A model generated the notes under the pieces. It made no database searches, was not told the origin of the DNA, and saw only the letters and a list, made by a program, of their open reading frames with translations. This document shows positions 21,602 to 29,947 of a DNA stretch of 64,000 nucleotides, one piece after another (positions within the stretch are counted from its first letter, which is position 1; each line of letters begins with the position of its first letter). The position numbers and the translations under genes are program-made. The stretch spans positions 335,831-399,830 of the forward strand of contig CAYMNQ010000005.1 of assembly GCA_964391865.1 (NCBI GenBank). Reading direction: 5' to 3'. Source of the DNA: DASZQL01 sp964391865. Its GTDB lineage: Bacteria > Planctomycetota > Phycisphaerae > Phycisphaerales > UBA1924.

Positions 21602-21664
21602 TCAGCCGCTGGGGTTCGTCGTCGTGGTCGTCGTCGTGCTCGGGTTGGTCATGGGACGCTTCAT
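21602..21664 (-). CDS. thrL: Thr-rich leader peptide of thrS (attenuation)
   Basis: A 20-codon ORF with eight threonine codons, seven of them consecutive (ACG ACG ACG ACC ACG ACG ACG), and TGA at 21604-21602. After its stop, AGCCGGG (in 21600-21591) can pair either with the end of the ORF (CGGCT/AGCCG) or with CCCGGC in the left arm of the terminator. That gives mutually exclusive antiterminator and terminator folds. A ribosome stalled at Thr codons would mask the first segment and allow readthrough. The symbol is descriptive. Function is inferred from the pheST and thr-operon precedent. Confidence 0.75.
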   Translation of the reverse strand: MKRPMTNPSTTTTTTTNPSG

Positions 21665-21672
21665 CGGGCGTC

Positions 21673-21678
21673 AGTATA
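21673..21678 (-). promoter_or_regulatory. -10 element (TATACT) for the thrS leader transcript
   Basis: TATACT ends 8 nt before the leader-peptide ATG, so the transcript would start at or very near the ATG (leaderless). No good -35 is seen at 16-18 nt. A GGCTTGAGGCTTGGGG word repeat lies upstream at 21701-21729. Confidence 0.5.
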
Positions 21679-21822
21679 GCCGGGGTGGGCGCGTGGGGAG
21701 TGAGGCTTGAGGCTTGGGGCTTGGGGTGGGAAGAGAGACACTTCGATCTCAGCGTCGCCACTCGGCACGGCATATCTTGCGGGTTCCCGCCGACCCCCAA
21801 CCTGTGGTAGGCTCCTCGCCCC

Positions 21823-22329
21823 ATGATCTGCCCCTATTGCGGCAAGGACAACGACAAGGTCATCGACAGCCGCGCCAGCGAGGCCGGGCGGGTCATCCGA
21901 AGGCGACGGCAGTGCATCGACTGCAAGAAGCGGTACACCACCTACGAACGCGTCGAGGAAACCGTCCGGCTGACGGTGATCAAGAAGGACGGCTCGCGTG
22001 TGCCGTTCAGCCGCGACAACATCATGCGCGGGATCGTCTCCGCCTGCGGGAAACGGCCCATCCCCGAGGAATCAAAGGTGCGGTTGGTGGATGAGGTCGA
22101 GGACGAACTACACCGCTCGCACGACCGCGAGGTCGAGAGCCGCGAGATCGGGCAGATGGTGGCGGAGAAGCTGAAGAACCTCGACGAGATCGCGTATGTG
22201 CGGTTCGCCAGCGAGTACTACGAGTTCAAGAACGTGGGCGACATCCTGACGCAGCTCGAAGAGTTGAACAAGCGCGTGCGGGATGTGAAGCATCAGCAGA
22301 AGCTGTTCGACAGCAGTGCGGCGGGGTGA
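21823..22329 (+). CDS. nrdR: transcriptional repressor NrdR
   Basis: Represses ribonucleotide reductase genes in response to (d)ATP. It is 168 aa with an N-terminal zinc ribbon ('MICPYCGKDNDKVIDSRAS...RRRRQCIDCKKRYTTYERVEE') and an ATP-cone ('VIKKDGSRVPFSRDNIMRGIVSACGKRPI'). Both match NrdR along the full length. There is no Shine-Dalgarno sequence upstream of the ATG, so a leaderless start is possible. It faces thrS divergently. Confidence 0.96.
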   Translation: MICPYCGKDNDKVIDSRASEAGRVIRRRRQCIDCKKRYTTYERVEETVRLTVIKKDGSRVPFSRDNIMRGIVSACGKRPIPEESKVRLVDEVEDELHRSHDREVESREIGQMVAEKLKNLDEIAYVRFASEYYEFKNVGDILTQLEELNKRVRDVKHQQKLFDSSAAG

Positions 22330-22495
22330 TGACCGATTCACCGAACCACGGTGCCGTGCAACGCCGCTCTGGGCGATGCACGCGCGAAGATCGGCACCTG
22401 CTCAGAATGGTCTTGGGCCGGAGTGGAGAAAGTCATCGAGGCCGGAACACGCGTGGATCGGCGAAGCGCCGTTCCACGGCACCTACTTCACGCGC

Positions 22496-23284
22496 TCAAT
22501 CCGCGTTGACGGCCTTTTTGCCGGTCTTTTTCTGTTGCGACGTCGAGATCTGGTCTTTCAGGTCTTCCTCCATGAAGAGGATGACCTTGCACGACGGGCA
22601 CTTGGTGACGTCGCCGCGTTTGAGCAGGATGCTGACCAGTTCGATGGGCAGGTGCGTGTAGCACGAGCCGCAGGTGTATTCCATGTTCCGCCGGTCCTGC
22701 TCCTCGATCGCGGCCATGACGTCGTCGGCTTCGATCGACATGCGCTCTTCGTAGACCGCGAGCGCGGTGGCGGGCACGTCATCCAGCGCGGTTTTGCGCT
22801 CGGATTCGAGTTCGGTCACGCGGTCCTTGATCTCGGCGGCCCGCGTGTCGCGCTCGGCGGCGGCGACCTGGCGCACCTTCTTCCGCTCTTCGCGCTCGGC
22901 GTCGATGGCGGCGAGCTGGGTGCGGAGTTCGTCGACCTTCTGCATCGACTTGATGGCGCGGTCCTCGACCAGTCCCTTGTCCGCTTTCAGCGTGTTCACC
23001 TCGGCGAGCATCGCCGCGTGTTCCTTGCTGGTGCGCGCATTGTTCATGCGCTCACGGAGAGTCTCGATCTTCTGATCGAAGGCTTTGGCTTCAACCTCGT
23101 CGTTCTTCGAAGAGGCCTCGGATTGCTTGAGCTGGGTGCTGATCGCGGCGGCCTGAGCGTCGAGCTGCGCGAGGAGTCTCTCCTGCTCCTTGAGGTACGC
23201 CTCCGCGGATCGGAGGCGGCCGCTCAGACCGCGCAGCTGAATGTCCACCCGATAAAGACGCACCAACTTGGACGTTACGCCCAT
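22496..23284 (-). CDS. coiled-coil C4-type zinc-ribbon protein
   Basis: 262 aa. A long antiparallel coiled coil (about residues 15-190, heptad-like 'LKEQERLLAQLDAQAAAISTQLKQSE') is followed by a zinc ribbon with paired cysteines ('YTCGSCYTHLPIE...VTKCPSCKVILF') and a Lys-rich tail. This is the zf-RING_7 / CT398-like architecture found widely in bacteria and of unclear function, perhaps nucleic-acid or secretion related. ATG 23284 has GGAG 8 nt upstream. It is convergent with nrdR and lies downstream of cdsA. Confidence 0.8.
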   Translation of the reverse strand: MGVTSKLVRLYRVDIQLRGLSGRLRSAEAYLKEQERLLAQLDAQAAAISTQLKQSEASSKNDEVEAKAFDQKIETLRERMNNARTSKEHAAMLAEVNTLKADKGLVEDRAIKSMQKVDELRTQLAAIDAEREERKKVRQVAAAERDTRAAEIKDRVTELESERKTALDDVPATALAVYEERMSIEADDVMAAIEEQDRRNMEYTCGSCYTHLPIELVSILLKRGDVTKCPSCKVILFMEEDLKDQISTSQQKKTGKKAVNAD

Positions 23285-23363
23285 TCGTTTCTCCGCGACA
23301 CCTGCGTGCAGTGTATCACAGATCGACCGATTCGATTGTACGCCGCACCCCGGCGGCATTCCA

Positions 23364-24296
23364 TCACGGACCGGCGCCCCACTGCTCCCACAGCTTGACC
23401 AGCCAGTACGCGACCGGCGCGACGAGCAGCGGCGAGTCGATCACATCGAGAATCCCACCGAAACCCGGCAGAGCGCGGGAGTAGTCCTTGATCCCCGCGT
23501 CGCGCTTCAGCAGACTGGCCGCAAGATCGCCCGCCTGCCCGATCCCGCCGAAGATCAGCCCGGCGACGGCACCCTGCCAGAGTGTGAACGGCGGGACGAT
23601 CCCGCGCCCGCCGAGGACCGCCACCACACCCACGCCCACCAGCGTCGAGAAAAGCAGCCCGCCGACCAGTCCTTCCCAAGTCTTGCCGGGGCTGAGCCAG
23701 GGGATGAGCTTGTGCCGGCCGAAGAGCCGCCCCGCGGTGTAGGCGCCGATGTCGTACGACTTCACCGTCAGCACGATCGCGAGCAGCAGCCAGGCGGAAT
23801 ATTCGTTCCGGAGCATGATGAGAAACCCGCCGAGCAGCCCGACGTAGGTAAACGCGAGCAGCGTCGCCGCGGAGGACGCGACCACGCCGTCAACGTTCTT
23901 TCGGCGTGAGTAGTAGAGCAGCGCGGTGACATACGCGACGCCGGCGGCGGTGCAGACGACCGCGACGCCCGACGCCGGGCCGACGCGCGCGGTGGAGAAA
24001 CTCGACGCCGCCAACCCGAGCGCGACGGCGAGGCTGTTGATCCGCTTCGAGGTGTTGATCTGCCGGGCGCGGAAAATCTTGGTCAGTTCGCGGGCGGCGA
24101 TCAGCCCCAGCCCCAGCACCAAAGGGAAGAGCAGAAGCGCCGGGTACCCCCAGCGCGCCTCCGCCGCTTCGTCGGCCCAGATGAGCGCGATCAGCAGCGC
24201 GATCAGAACCGGACCCAGCAGCAGGCGGTACTTCAGCACGGGCGGAGGGTACCGCAAAGCAACCCCCGCGCGGCGGGTTGGCACGCGCTCATTCAA
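23364..24296 (-). CDS. cdsA: phosphatidate cytidylyltransferase
   Basis: Makes CDP-diacylglycerol from phosphatidate and CTP in the inner membrane. It has about eight hydrophobic helices and the diagnostic C-terminal signature 'SLLKRDAGIKDYSRALPGFGGILDVIDSPL', plus 'VKSYDIGAYTAGRLFGRHKLIPWLSPGKTWEG'. It is 310 aa if the TTG at 24296 is used; a GTG at 24239 would give 291 aa. Neither has a good ribosome-binding site. A small membrane-peptide gene and a strong hairpin precede it. Confidence 0.92.
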   Translation of the reverse strand: MNERVPTRRAGVALRYPPPVLKYRLLLGPVLIALLIALIWADEAAEARWGYPALLLFPLVLGLGLIAARELTKIFRARQINTSKRINSLAVALGLAASSFSTARVGPASGVAVVCTAAGVAYVTALLYYSRRKNVDGVVASSAATLLAFTYVGLLGGFLIMLRNEYSAWLLLAIVLTVKSYDIGAYTAGRLFGRHKLIPWLSPGKTWEGLVGGLLFSTLVGVGVVAVLGGRGIVPPFTLWQGAVAGLIFGGIGQAGDLAASLLKRDAGIKDYSRALPGFGGILDVIDSPLLVAPVAYWLVKLWEQWGAGP

Positions 24297-24372
24297 TGCA
24301 ACAGACCCGCCGGCGCGAAGAGCGCGGGCGGGCCAGCCGACGGGTTCGGCGCTGATCGCTACGATTGATCGC

Positions 24373-24471
24373 TTAGCACATCACCAGGAACGTCAGCACG
24401 GCGAAGAGCAGGATCCGCTGGCGGTTCTCGGTCAGAGCAATCAAGTCACTACGGCGGAGCGCGGCAAGCAT
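24373..24471 (-). CDS. small single-span membrane peptide upstream of cdsA
   Basis: 32 codons. A basic N-terminus is followed by a hydrophobic helix with the pattern 'ILLFAVLTFLVMC' at the C-terminus. The ATG at 24471 has AAAGGA about 9 nt upstream, a better start signal than many annotated genes here. It is on the cdsA strand, 76 nt before the cdsA start. The spacer contains a GC-rich hairpin (24313-24339 area). It could be a genuine small protein or a translated leader. No homologue is recognised. Confidence 0.4.
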   Translation of the reverse strand: MLAALRRSDLIALTENRQRILLFAVLTFLVMC

Positions 24472-24616
24472 GACTCTGGTCCTTTCTTCAATTGTCCGCT
24501 GGAAGAAGGAACAAGACCCGTGCCGGACCGTTCCGGGCGGCGTTCGGGGGGGCATCGCGTCCGGGAATGCGCGGCGTGTTGCGGGAACTCAACGTCCAGC
24601 GCGGTGCCGAATCAAC

Positions 24617-26434
24617 ATGATGCGAGCAATGGCGATCTTCGCGGGCGTGCTCTGGGTGGCGGCTATCGGACGCGCGCAGACGCCGGCGCTCCCGGCGGCG
24701 GCGGAGACTCTCGCCGCGTACCACGCGATCGAACCGTGGGTGCGTGAGTGGAAGGTGCCGACGGAGGCGCAGAAGCTCGACCCCGCGGGCACCACCGGCG
24801 CGTGCGTCACGCTGCGCCTCTCGGGCAAGGTGCTCGGGCGCGCGGCGCGCCTGGCGGACGACGGCACGTCGCTCTGGCTCGCCGTCCGCGACGCATGGGC
24901 GGAAGCGAACCAGAGTTTCCCCGTCGAGCGGGACGCGATGCGCGCGGAGCTGATCCTTGAGATGACTCCGCGCGTGATGATCGACATTCAACTGGGGGGC
25001 GCCTTCACGCCGCTGCTGGGCGACACGTTCGACGCGGCGGCCGCCGAACTGTCCCCCGGCATCGAGGGTGTCGCGGCGCGCGTCGAGGATGTCACCCGCG
25101 CGGTCTTCCCGGGCGTGATGCTCACGACACAGGGCACGCCCGCCTCGGCGCTGCAATCGGCGACGGGCGAGATCGGGCTGCCGCCCATCGAACTCGGGCA
25201 ACTCCGCAAGATCCACCGGCTCACCGCGTACCGATTCCCCGTGCGCCATCTCGCGCAGACCGCTCCGGGCGAAGAGCCGCGGTTCCTCTACCGCGGCGGG
25301 GCGATCGTGCCGCTGTCGGCGGTGAGCGAAGCAGGCCTGCAAGCGTTCGCCGATCGGGCGGCGATGCACCTGCTGCAGCACGACTGGCGCGGCCCGGAGC
25401 CGCACGGGATGACGGGTGACTACAACCCCATCACCGACCGCTTCGAGCCGCCCATCGCGGGCGCGATGGAGCAGGCGGTCGCCGCGATGGCGTTGCTCGA
25501 ATACGCCGCGACCCGCGGAGCACACCCGGCGACCGCTTCAAAGACGCGGAACTTCGCGGCCCGACTGCTGAACGACCTGCGGACCATCGGCGCCGGCGAG
25601 GAAGACCCATTGAAGAGCGTGACGGCATGCGCCGCGTTCGTCTGCGCGTGGGCGCTCGGCGCGCGGCTTGACGCACGAGCCTTCTCCGCGGGCGACGAGT
25701 TCTTCGGGCACGCGCTCGAGCAGGTGCGCGCCGCGCGGACCGGCGGGGCGTGGGCGCAGAGCCTTGAGCCGCCGCAGAGAGCGCTCGCCGCGTTCGCGTT
25801 GGTGCGCGCAATGAGCCTCCGCGCCGACGACGCGGAACTTCGGCAGCAGGCGAGCGACGCGGTGCGCTCGCTCTTCCGTGACACGGCTCGCGGCGAACTG
25901 GTGGCGATGATGCCGTGGCTCGGATGGGCGGAGCTCGAATCGGCGGGGAAGACGGCGGAGATCCCGGCGCGCGAAGCACTCACCGAGATGCGCGAGCTGA
26001 TGTGGACCTTCCAACTGGGCGAATCGGACGTTGGCCCGGACGGCGCGGACCTCGCGGGCGGGATCATCTTCACGCGCTCGCGCCAACCGCTTCCGACGTG
26101 GGCGATGCTCCGCCCGCTGGCGTTCGCGGCGACCATGCAGGGCGATGCGCGCTTCACCAGCGATGCGGAGTTCGCCCGGCAGCTCGCCGGGCTGCGCCGA
26201 TCGCTGCGGTTCATGATGCAGTTGACGTTCGGTGAGGAGTCGCGGGCCGTGGCGCGCGACGCCCGACGGGCGATGGGCGGCGTGCGGCGATCGCTGTGGG
26301 ACCAGACCGCCGCCGTCGACGCGACGAGTCTCGCGCTGCTCACGGCGTGCGAGACGCTGCGAGCGCTCAGTCCCGCCGAGCCGCCCGCCACCCCCGAAAT
26401 GAAACCCGCGGTGCAGGCCCGGGAACCGGAATAA
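24617..26434 (+). CDS. secreted hypothetical protein, large helical
   Basis: 605 aa, unknown function. The N-terminal signal peptide is 'MAIFAGVLWVAAIGRAQTP'. Residues about 50-230 ('GACVTLRLSGKVLGRAARLADDG', 'SPGIEGVAARV', 'FPGVMLTTQGTP') loosely resemble the AMMECR1 fold pattern. From about 250 on, Ala-rich helices ('AMEQAVAAMALLEYAATRG', 'ALAAFALVRAMSLRADDAELRQQASDAV') suggest an alpha-alpha toroid. The resemblance is by eye and weak. The next secreted protein follows about 100 nt downstream. Either of two adjacent ATGs (24617, 24620) could be used. Confidence 0.6.
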   Translation: MMRAMAIFAGVLWVAAIGRAQTPALPAAAETLAAYHAIEPWVREWKVPTEAQKLDPAGTTGACVTLRLSGKVLGRAARLADDGTSLWLAVRDAWAEANQSFPVERDAMRAELILEMTPRVMIDIQLGGAFTPLLGDTFDAAAAELSPGIEGVAARVEDVTRAVFPGVMLTTQGTPASALQSATGEIGLPPIELGQLRKIHRLTAYRFPVRHLAQTAPGEEPRFLYRGGAIVPLSAVSEAGLQAFADRAAMHLLQHDWRGPEPHGMTGDYNPITDRFEPPIAGAMEQAVAAMALLEYAATRGAHPATASKTRNFAARLLNDLRTIGAGEEDPLKSVTACAAFVCAWALGARLDARAFSAGDEFFGHALEQVRAARTGGAWAQSLEPPQRALAAFALVRAMSLRADDAELRQQASDAVRSLFRDTARGELVAMMPWLGWAELESAGKTAEIPAREALTEMRELMWTFQLGESDVGPDGADLAGGIIFTRSRQPLPTWAMLRPLAFAATMQGDARFTSDAEFARQLAGLRRSLRFMMQLTFGEESRAVARDARRAMGGVRRSLWDQTAAVDATSLALLTACETLRALSPAEPPATPEMKPAVQAREPE

Positions 26435-26536
26435 CCGGCGTGCGTCTGACGGTTTGATCGCACTGTTCCAGAGCGGCTGAATGCCTACGATCATGCGGTC
26501 GCTCAGCCGTACGCCCCGTGGACCGATGGAGAATCC

Positions 26537-27439
26537 ATGCTGAAAGTCGCGTCCATCCTGATGCTCGCCGGTTCGCTCGCGGGGATGCCCGCCGCGGCCG
26601 TGGCGCAGAGCACCACGCCGAGCGTGCCCCGAGCGGCGCTCGACCCGCGCGCCGAGACGCTGAACAAACTCCAGCGCCGTGTGACGGTCGAGATCACCGA
26701 TCAGCGGCTCGAGGACGTCCTCAAGTTCATCGCCGACTTTTCCGGCGCCAACATCGACGCGATCTGGAACGACGGCGGCGCCGAGGGGCTCGACAAAGAC
26801 CGGCGTGTGTCGATCAGCGTGAAGGACGTCGCGTGCCTCACGATGATCGAACTGCTGCTCGCCCGCACGGGCGACGAGTTCTCCGGCAACACCTGGCAGA
26901 TGGCCGAGAGCGGCGAGATCCAGATCGGCCCGCGCTCGCGGCTCAACGAGAGCGCCACGCTGAAGATCTACGACGTGCAGGACCTGCTCTTCGAAGTGCC
27001 GAGCTTCACCAACGTGCCGCAGCTTGATCTTGAGCAGGTGCTCAGCCAAGCCTCGGGCGGCGGAGGAGGCGGTGGGAATCCAGTCCAAAGCTCGGAGGGC
27101 GAGACTCAGGGGTTGAGCGAGCGCGAACTCTCCGACAAGCTCGTCACCATCATCACCAACAACATCGAGCGCGACCAGTGGACCCGCAACGGCGGGGACG
27201 GCGCCAGCATCGATGTCCACACCGGCACTCTGCTCGTCCGCGCGCCGGATTACATCCACCGTCAGCTTGTCGGGTACTCGTATTGGGACGGCGCGAGCGC
27301 GGCCCGATCCGGCGCTGCGGGCGAGTACCGCGCGGAACTCAACGCGCGCGAAGCCGCGAAGCGAGAAGCCGTTGCGAAAGCAACCGAGGAGTACGTCCGC
27401 CGGAAGGCGGGGGAAGACAAGATCGCATCGCCGAAGTGA
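26537..27439 (+). CDS. secreted STN (secretin/TonB short N-terminal)-domain protein
   Basis: 300 aa. A signal peptide is present ('MLKVASILMLAGSLAGMPAAAVAQ'). An STN-like domain follows ('RRVTVEITDQRLEDVLKFIADFSGANIDAIWN', about residues 47-78) and then a second small alpha/beta unit ('YDVQDLLFEVPSF'). A Gly-rich linker and a secretin-N1-like piece ('LVTIITNNIERDQWTRNGG...GTLLVRAPDYIHRQL') come next. The C-terminus is Lys/Arg/Glu helical. There is no secretin barrel. Such stand-alone proteins are common in planctomycetes; the partner is unknown. Confidence 0.7.
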   Translation: MLKVASILMLAGSLAGMPAAAVAQSTTPSVPRAALDPRAETLNKLQRRVTVEITDQRLEDVLKFIADFSGANIDAIWNDGGAEGLDKDRRVSISVKDVACLTMIELLLARTGDEFSGNTWQMAESGEIQIGPRSRLNESATLKIYDVQDLLFEVPSFTNVPQLDLEQVLSQASGGGGGGGNPVQSSEGETQGLSERELSDKLVTIITNNIERDQWTRNGGDGASIDVHTGTLLVRAPDYIHRQLVGYSYWDGASAARSGAAGEYRAELNAREAAKREAVAKATEEYVRRKAGEDKIASPK

Positions 27440-27456
27440 CGCCCGGTATGTGGTCT

Positions 27457-29100
27457 TCAATGCCCGCCGAGAATCTTCAGCCCGACGCGTTTCTCAAGCT
27501 CCGATGTCGGCCGAGCGACGAGGTCGTACCCGTCGGACGCGACAATCGTGCAGCGGACAAGCTCGCCCGGGCTGAGCGCCTGCGAAGATTGCACATAGGT
27601 CACGCTGTCGATATCCGGCGCTTGAAAATACGCGCGCCCGTGATATAGCCGCCCGCCCTTTCCCACGCCGCTGGTCGCGCGCCCCTCGCTCTTCAGCGGC
27701 TTGTCGATCAGCACGTCGAACTGCACGCCGCTGTTCGCCGGGTCGTTCTCATCGAATTGCTCGGCGAGGTACGCCGCCTGATCGAACGCGATCTGCTGCT
27801 GCAGTTCCATCAGCTCCGCGTGCCGGCACGACTTCACCTCGGGCGGCACGCGCAGGGAATCATCGAGCTCCATCGTACCAGCGCGGGTGCCCTCCTCGCG
27901 CGAGTACTCGAAGACGCCCATCGCTTCGAACTGCATCTCGTCGATGAACTCCATGAGCTGCTCGTGATCCTCCTCGGTCTCGCCGGGGAAGCCGGTGATG
28001 AACGTCGTGCGGATCGCGATCCCCGGGATGCGCTCGCGCAGCTTGTGCAGCAGTTCCGCCTGCTTCTCGCGCGTGACGTTGCGCCGCATGAGCTCGAGCA
28101 CGCGGTTGCTCGCGTGCTGCAGCGGGATATCGATGTATTTCAGAATGTTGGGCAGCTCGGCGATCGCGTCGATCATCGCGTCGTTGAAATTCGTTGGGTA
28201 CGCGTACATCAGCCGCCCCCAACCGACCTGCGAGCGTGATCCCCCTCCGCCGTACTTTGCGATCGCGTTGTTCACCGTGCGCAGCAGCGCCGGCAGCCCG
28301 CCCCCGCCTTTGCCGTCGTGATTCCAGCCGATGCCGATGTCATCGCCGTAGCTCGTCGTATCCTGCCCGATGAGGTTCAACTCAAACGCGCCGTCCTCCA
28401 CGAGTTCGCGGATCTCCTGCTCGATCTTCTCCAGCGGCTTCGAGCGCATTTTGCCGCGGATCGAGGGGATCGTGCAGAACGCGCAGTTCTGGTTGCACCC
28501 CTCGGAGACGCGCAGGTACGCGTAATGCCGGGGCGTGAGGCGCATCCGCGCCGAGTCGTCCTCGAAGTAACCGATGCCCTTCCCGTCCTTGCCGTTGACG
28601 GTGAGCCCGGCGATCTGCATGCCGCGCGCCTCGGCGGCCTTCAGCGCGTTGCCCGCGATCCAATACTTCGGCTGGTCCGATGCTTCGGCGAGCGCCGCGC
28701 GCGCCGGCCCCTCGCCGCGCACCGCGCGGACGATGTGGTCGCGGTCGAAGACGCCGATCATCGCGTCGATGCCCGGCGCCCACTCGAGCATCTTCGCGCG
28801 GTGCCGCTGCACGAGGCAGCCGGCGACGACGACGCGTTTGACTTCGCCGCTCTCCTTGCGCCGGATCGCGTCGTTGATGATCTCGAGCGACTCTTCCTTC
28901 GACGCTTCGAGGAACCCGCAGGTGTTGATGACGATCGCGTCGGCGGGGTCGCCGTCGCCGCTCGGGTCGTGCGCCACGGGGGTCAGCCCGTCCTGCGCGA
29001 GCAGACCCAGCATCTTTTCCGAGTCAACGAGATTCTTCGGGCAGCCGAGGCTGACGAAGGAAACCGTGCGGATGTCGCTGGAGGTGGTGGGTTCGGGCAT
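27457..29100 (-). CDS. rimO: ribosomal protein S12 methylthiotransferase
   Basis: Radical-SAM enzyme adding a methylthio group to an Asp of ribosomal protein S12. The UPF0004 domain begins 'TVSFVSLGCPKNLVDSEKMLG'. The radical-SAM cluster motif is 'SEGCNQNCAFCTIPSIRGKMRS'; 'AIRTTFITGFPGETEEDHEQLMEF' and a C-terminal TRAM domain follow. RimO is preferred over MiaB because of 'GCPKNLVDSE' and 'LNLIGQDTTSYG'. It is 547 aa, about 100 longer than E. coli RimO, with insertions before the radical-SAM core. The ATG at 29100 is favoured over upstream starts by alignment to the family N-terminus. Confidence 0.93.
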   Translation of the reverse strand: MPEPTTSSDIRTVSFVSLGCPKNLVDSEKMLGLLAQDGLTPVAHDPSGDGDPADAIVINTCGFLEASKEESLEIINDAIRRKESGEVKRVVVAGCLVQRHRAKMLEWAPGIDAMIGVFDRDHIVRAVRGEGPARAALAEASDQPKYWIAGNALKAAEARGMQIAGLTVNGKDGKGIGYFEDDSARMRLTPRHYAYLRVSEGCNQNCAFCTIPSIRGKMRSKPLEKIEQEIRELVEDGAFELNLIGQDTTSYGDDIGIGWNHDGKGGGGLPALLRTVNNAIAKYGGGGSRSQVGWGRLMYAYPTNFNDAMIDAIAELPNILKYIDIPLQHASNRVLELMRRNVTREKQAELLHKLRERIPGIAIRTTFITGFPGETEEDHEQLMEFIDEMQFEAMGVFEYSREEGTRAGTMELDDSLRVPPEVKSCRHAELMELQQQIAFDQAAYLAEQFDENDPANSGVQFDVLIDKPLKSEGRATSGVGKGGRLYHGRAYFQAPDIDSVTYVQSSQALSPGELVRCTIVASDGYDLVARPTSELEKRVGLKILGGH

Positions 29101-29194
29101 GGTCCGTGCCGGGTGAATCGGAAAAGGCCGGGATTCTAGCCGCTCCGCGCGCACAACGCGCCGACGCGCTCGATCCGCCGATCGGCCCACGAAT

Positions 29195-29947
29195 TCAGCC
29201 GTTTTTATAGAGCCGGCGCGATGAGATGTAGTCGCGCACCGGCGCGGGCAGCATCCGTGAGAACTCGGCGCTGTCCAGTTCCCCCCGCGCGGCGGCGGCG
29301 CGGATCGTCGTCGCGCTCACGTCCATCGTCGGCACCTCGACGATCCGCGATCGCCAATTCGCCGCGTCGTCGGGCGACCAGTGCGGCGCGATCGCCGCCA
29401 TCAGTTGGCCGGCGGTTTCGCTCGGCGCGCGCAACATCACCACGGGTTCGGCGAGCGCGATGATCTCCCTCGGCTGCCGCCATCTGTGGAACTGCGCCGC
29501 CTGGTCCGCGCCGATGAGCAGGCGCAGCGCGGTCGTGTGCGGCGCGAGCACACGCAGCTTGCGGAGCGTGTCCACCGTGTAGCTGGGCGGCGGTGACGCT
29601 GCCGAGCCCCCCCGATCCTGCGCGGCGGGCATCACAGCCGGGAGCGCGTCCTCCGCCGCGATCAGTTCGATGGGCGACACCGAGCACGCGGCCCGCCCCG
29701 CGAGCGCCAACCGCAGCATCGCCAGGCGGTCCCGCGCAGCCGCCATCGGTCCGGCGTCGCGCATCGGCGAGCGGGCGGCGGGGACATACACGATCCAGTC
29801 CGCGCCGAGCTTCTCGCGCACCAGTTCCGGCAGCGTGAGGTGCGCGACATGCACGGGGTCGAACGTCCCGCCGAAGACGATCACCGTCCGCGCCTCTGAG
29901 GGTACGGGAAAGAGATCGGAGAACTCGTGCGAATGCCCGGCGCTCAT
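29195..29947 (-). CDS. nadD: nicotinate-nucleotide adenylyltransferase
   Basis: Makes deamido-NAD from nicotinate mononucleotide and ATP. The nucleotidyltransferase motif 'IVFGGTFDPVHVAHLTLPELVREKL' carries the (H/V)xxH signature. 'SYTVDTLRKL', 'LLIGADQAAQFHRWRQPREIIALAEPVVMLR' and 'DVSATTIRAAAARGE' (the ISST-type motif) complete the family pattern. It is 250 aa. Its ATG overlaps the stop of the upstream nucleosidase gene in an ATGA, so the two are translationally coupled. rimO follows 94 nt downstream. Confidence 0.93.
   Translation of the reverse strand: MSAGHSHEFSDLFPVPSEARTVIVFGGTFDPVHVAHLTLPELVREKLGADWIVYVPAARSPMRDAGPMAAARDRLAMLRLALAGRAACSVSPIELIAAEDALPAVMPAAQDRGGSAASPPPSYTVDTLRKLRVLAPHTTALRLLIGADQAAQFHRWRQPREIIALAEPVVMLRAPSETAGQLMAAIAPHWSPDDAANWRSRIVEVPTMDVSATTIRAAAARGELDSAEFSRMLPAPVRDYISSRRLYKNG

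Noticed and set aside
21476..21680. T-box riboswitch upstream of thrS
   Set aside because: No T-box sequence (AGGGUGGnACCGCG) or specifier loop is visible; the Thr-codon ORF and terminator explain the leader better.
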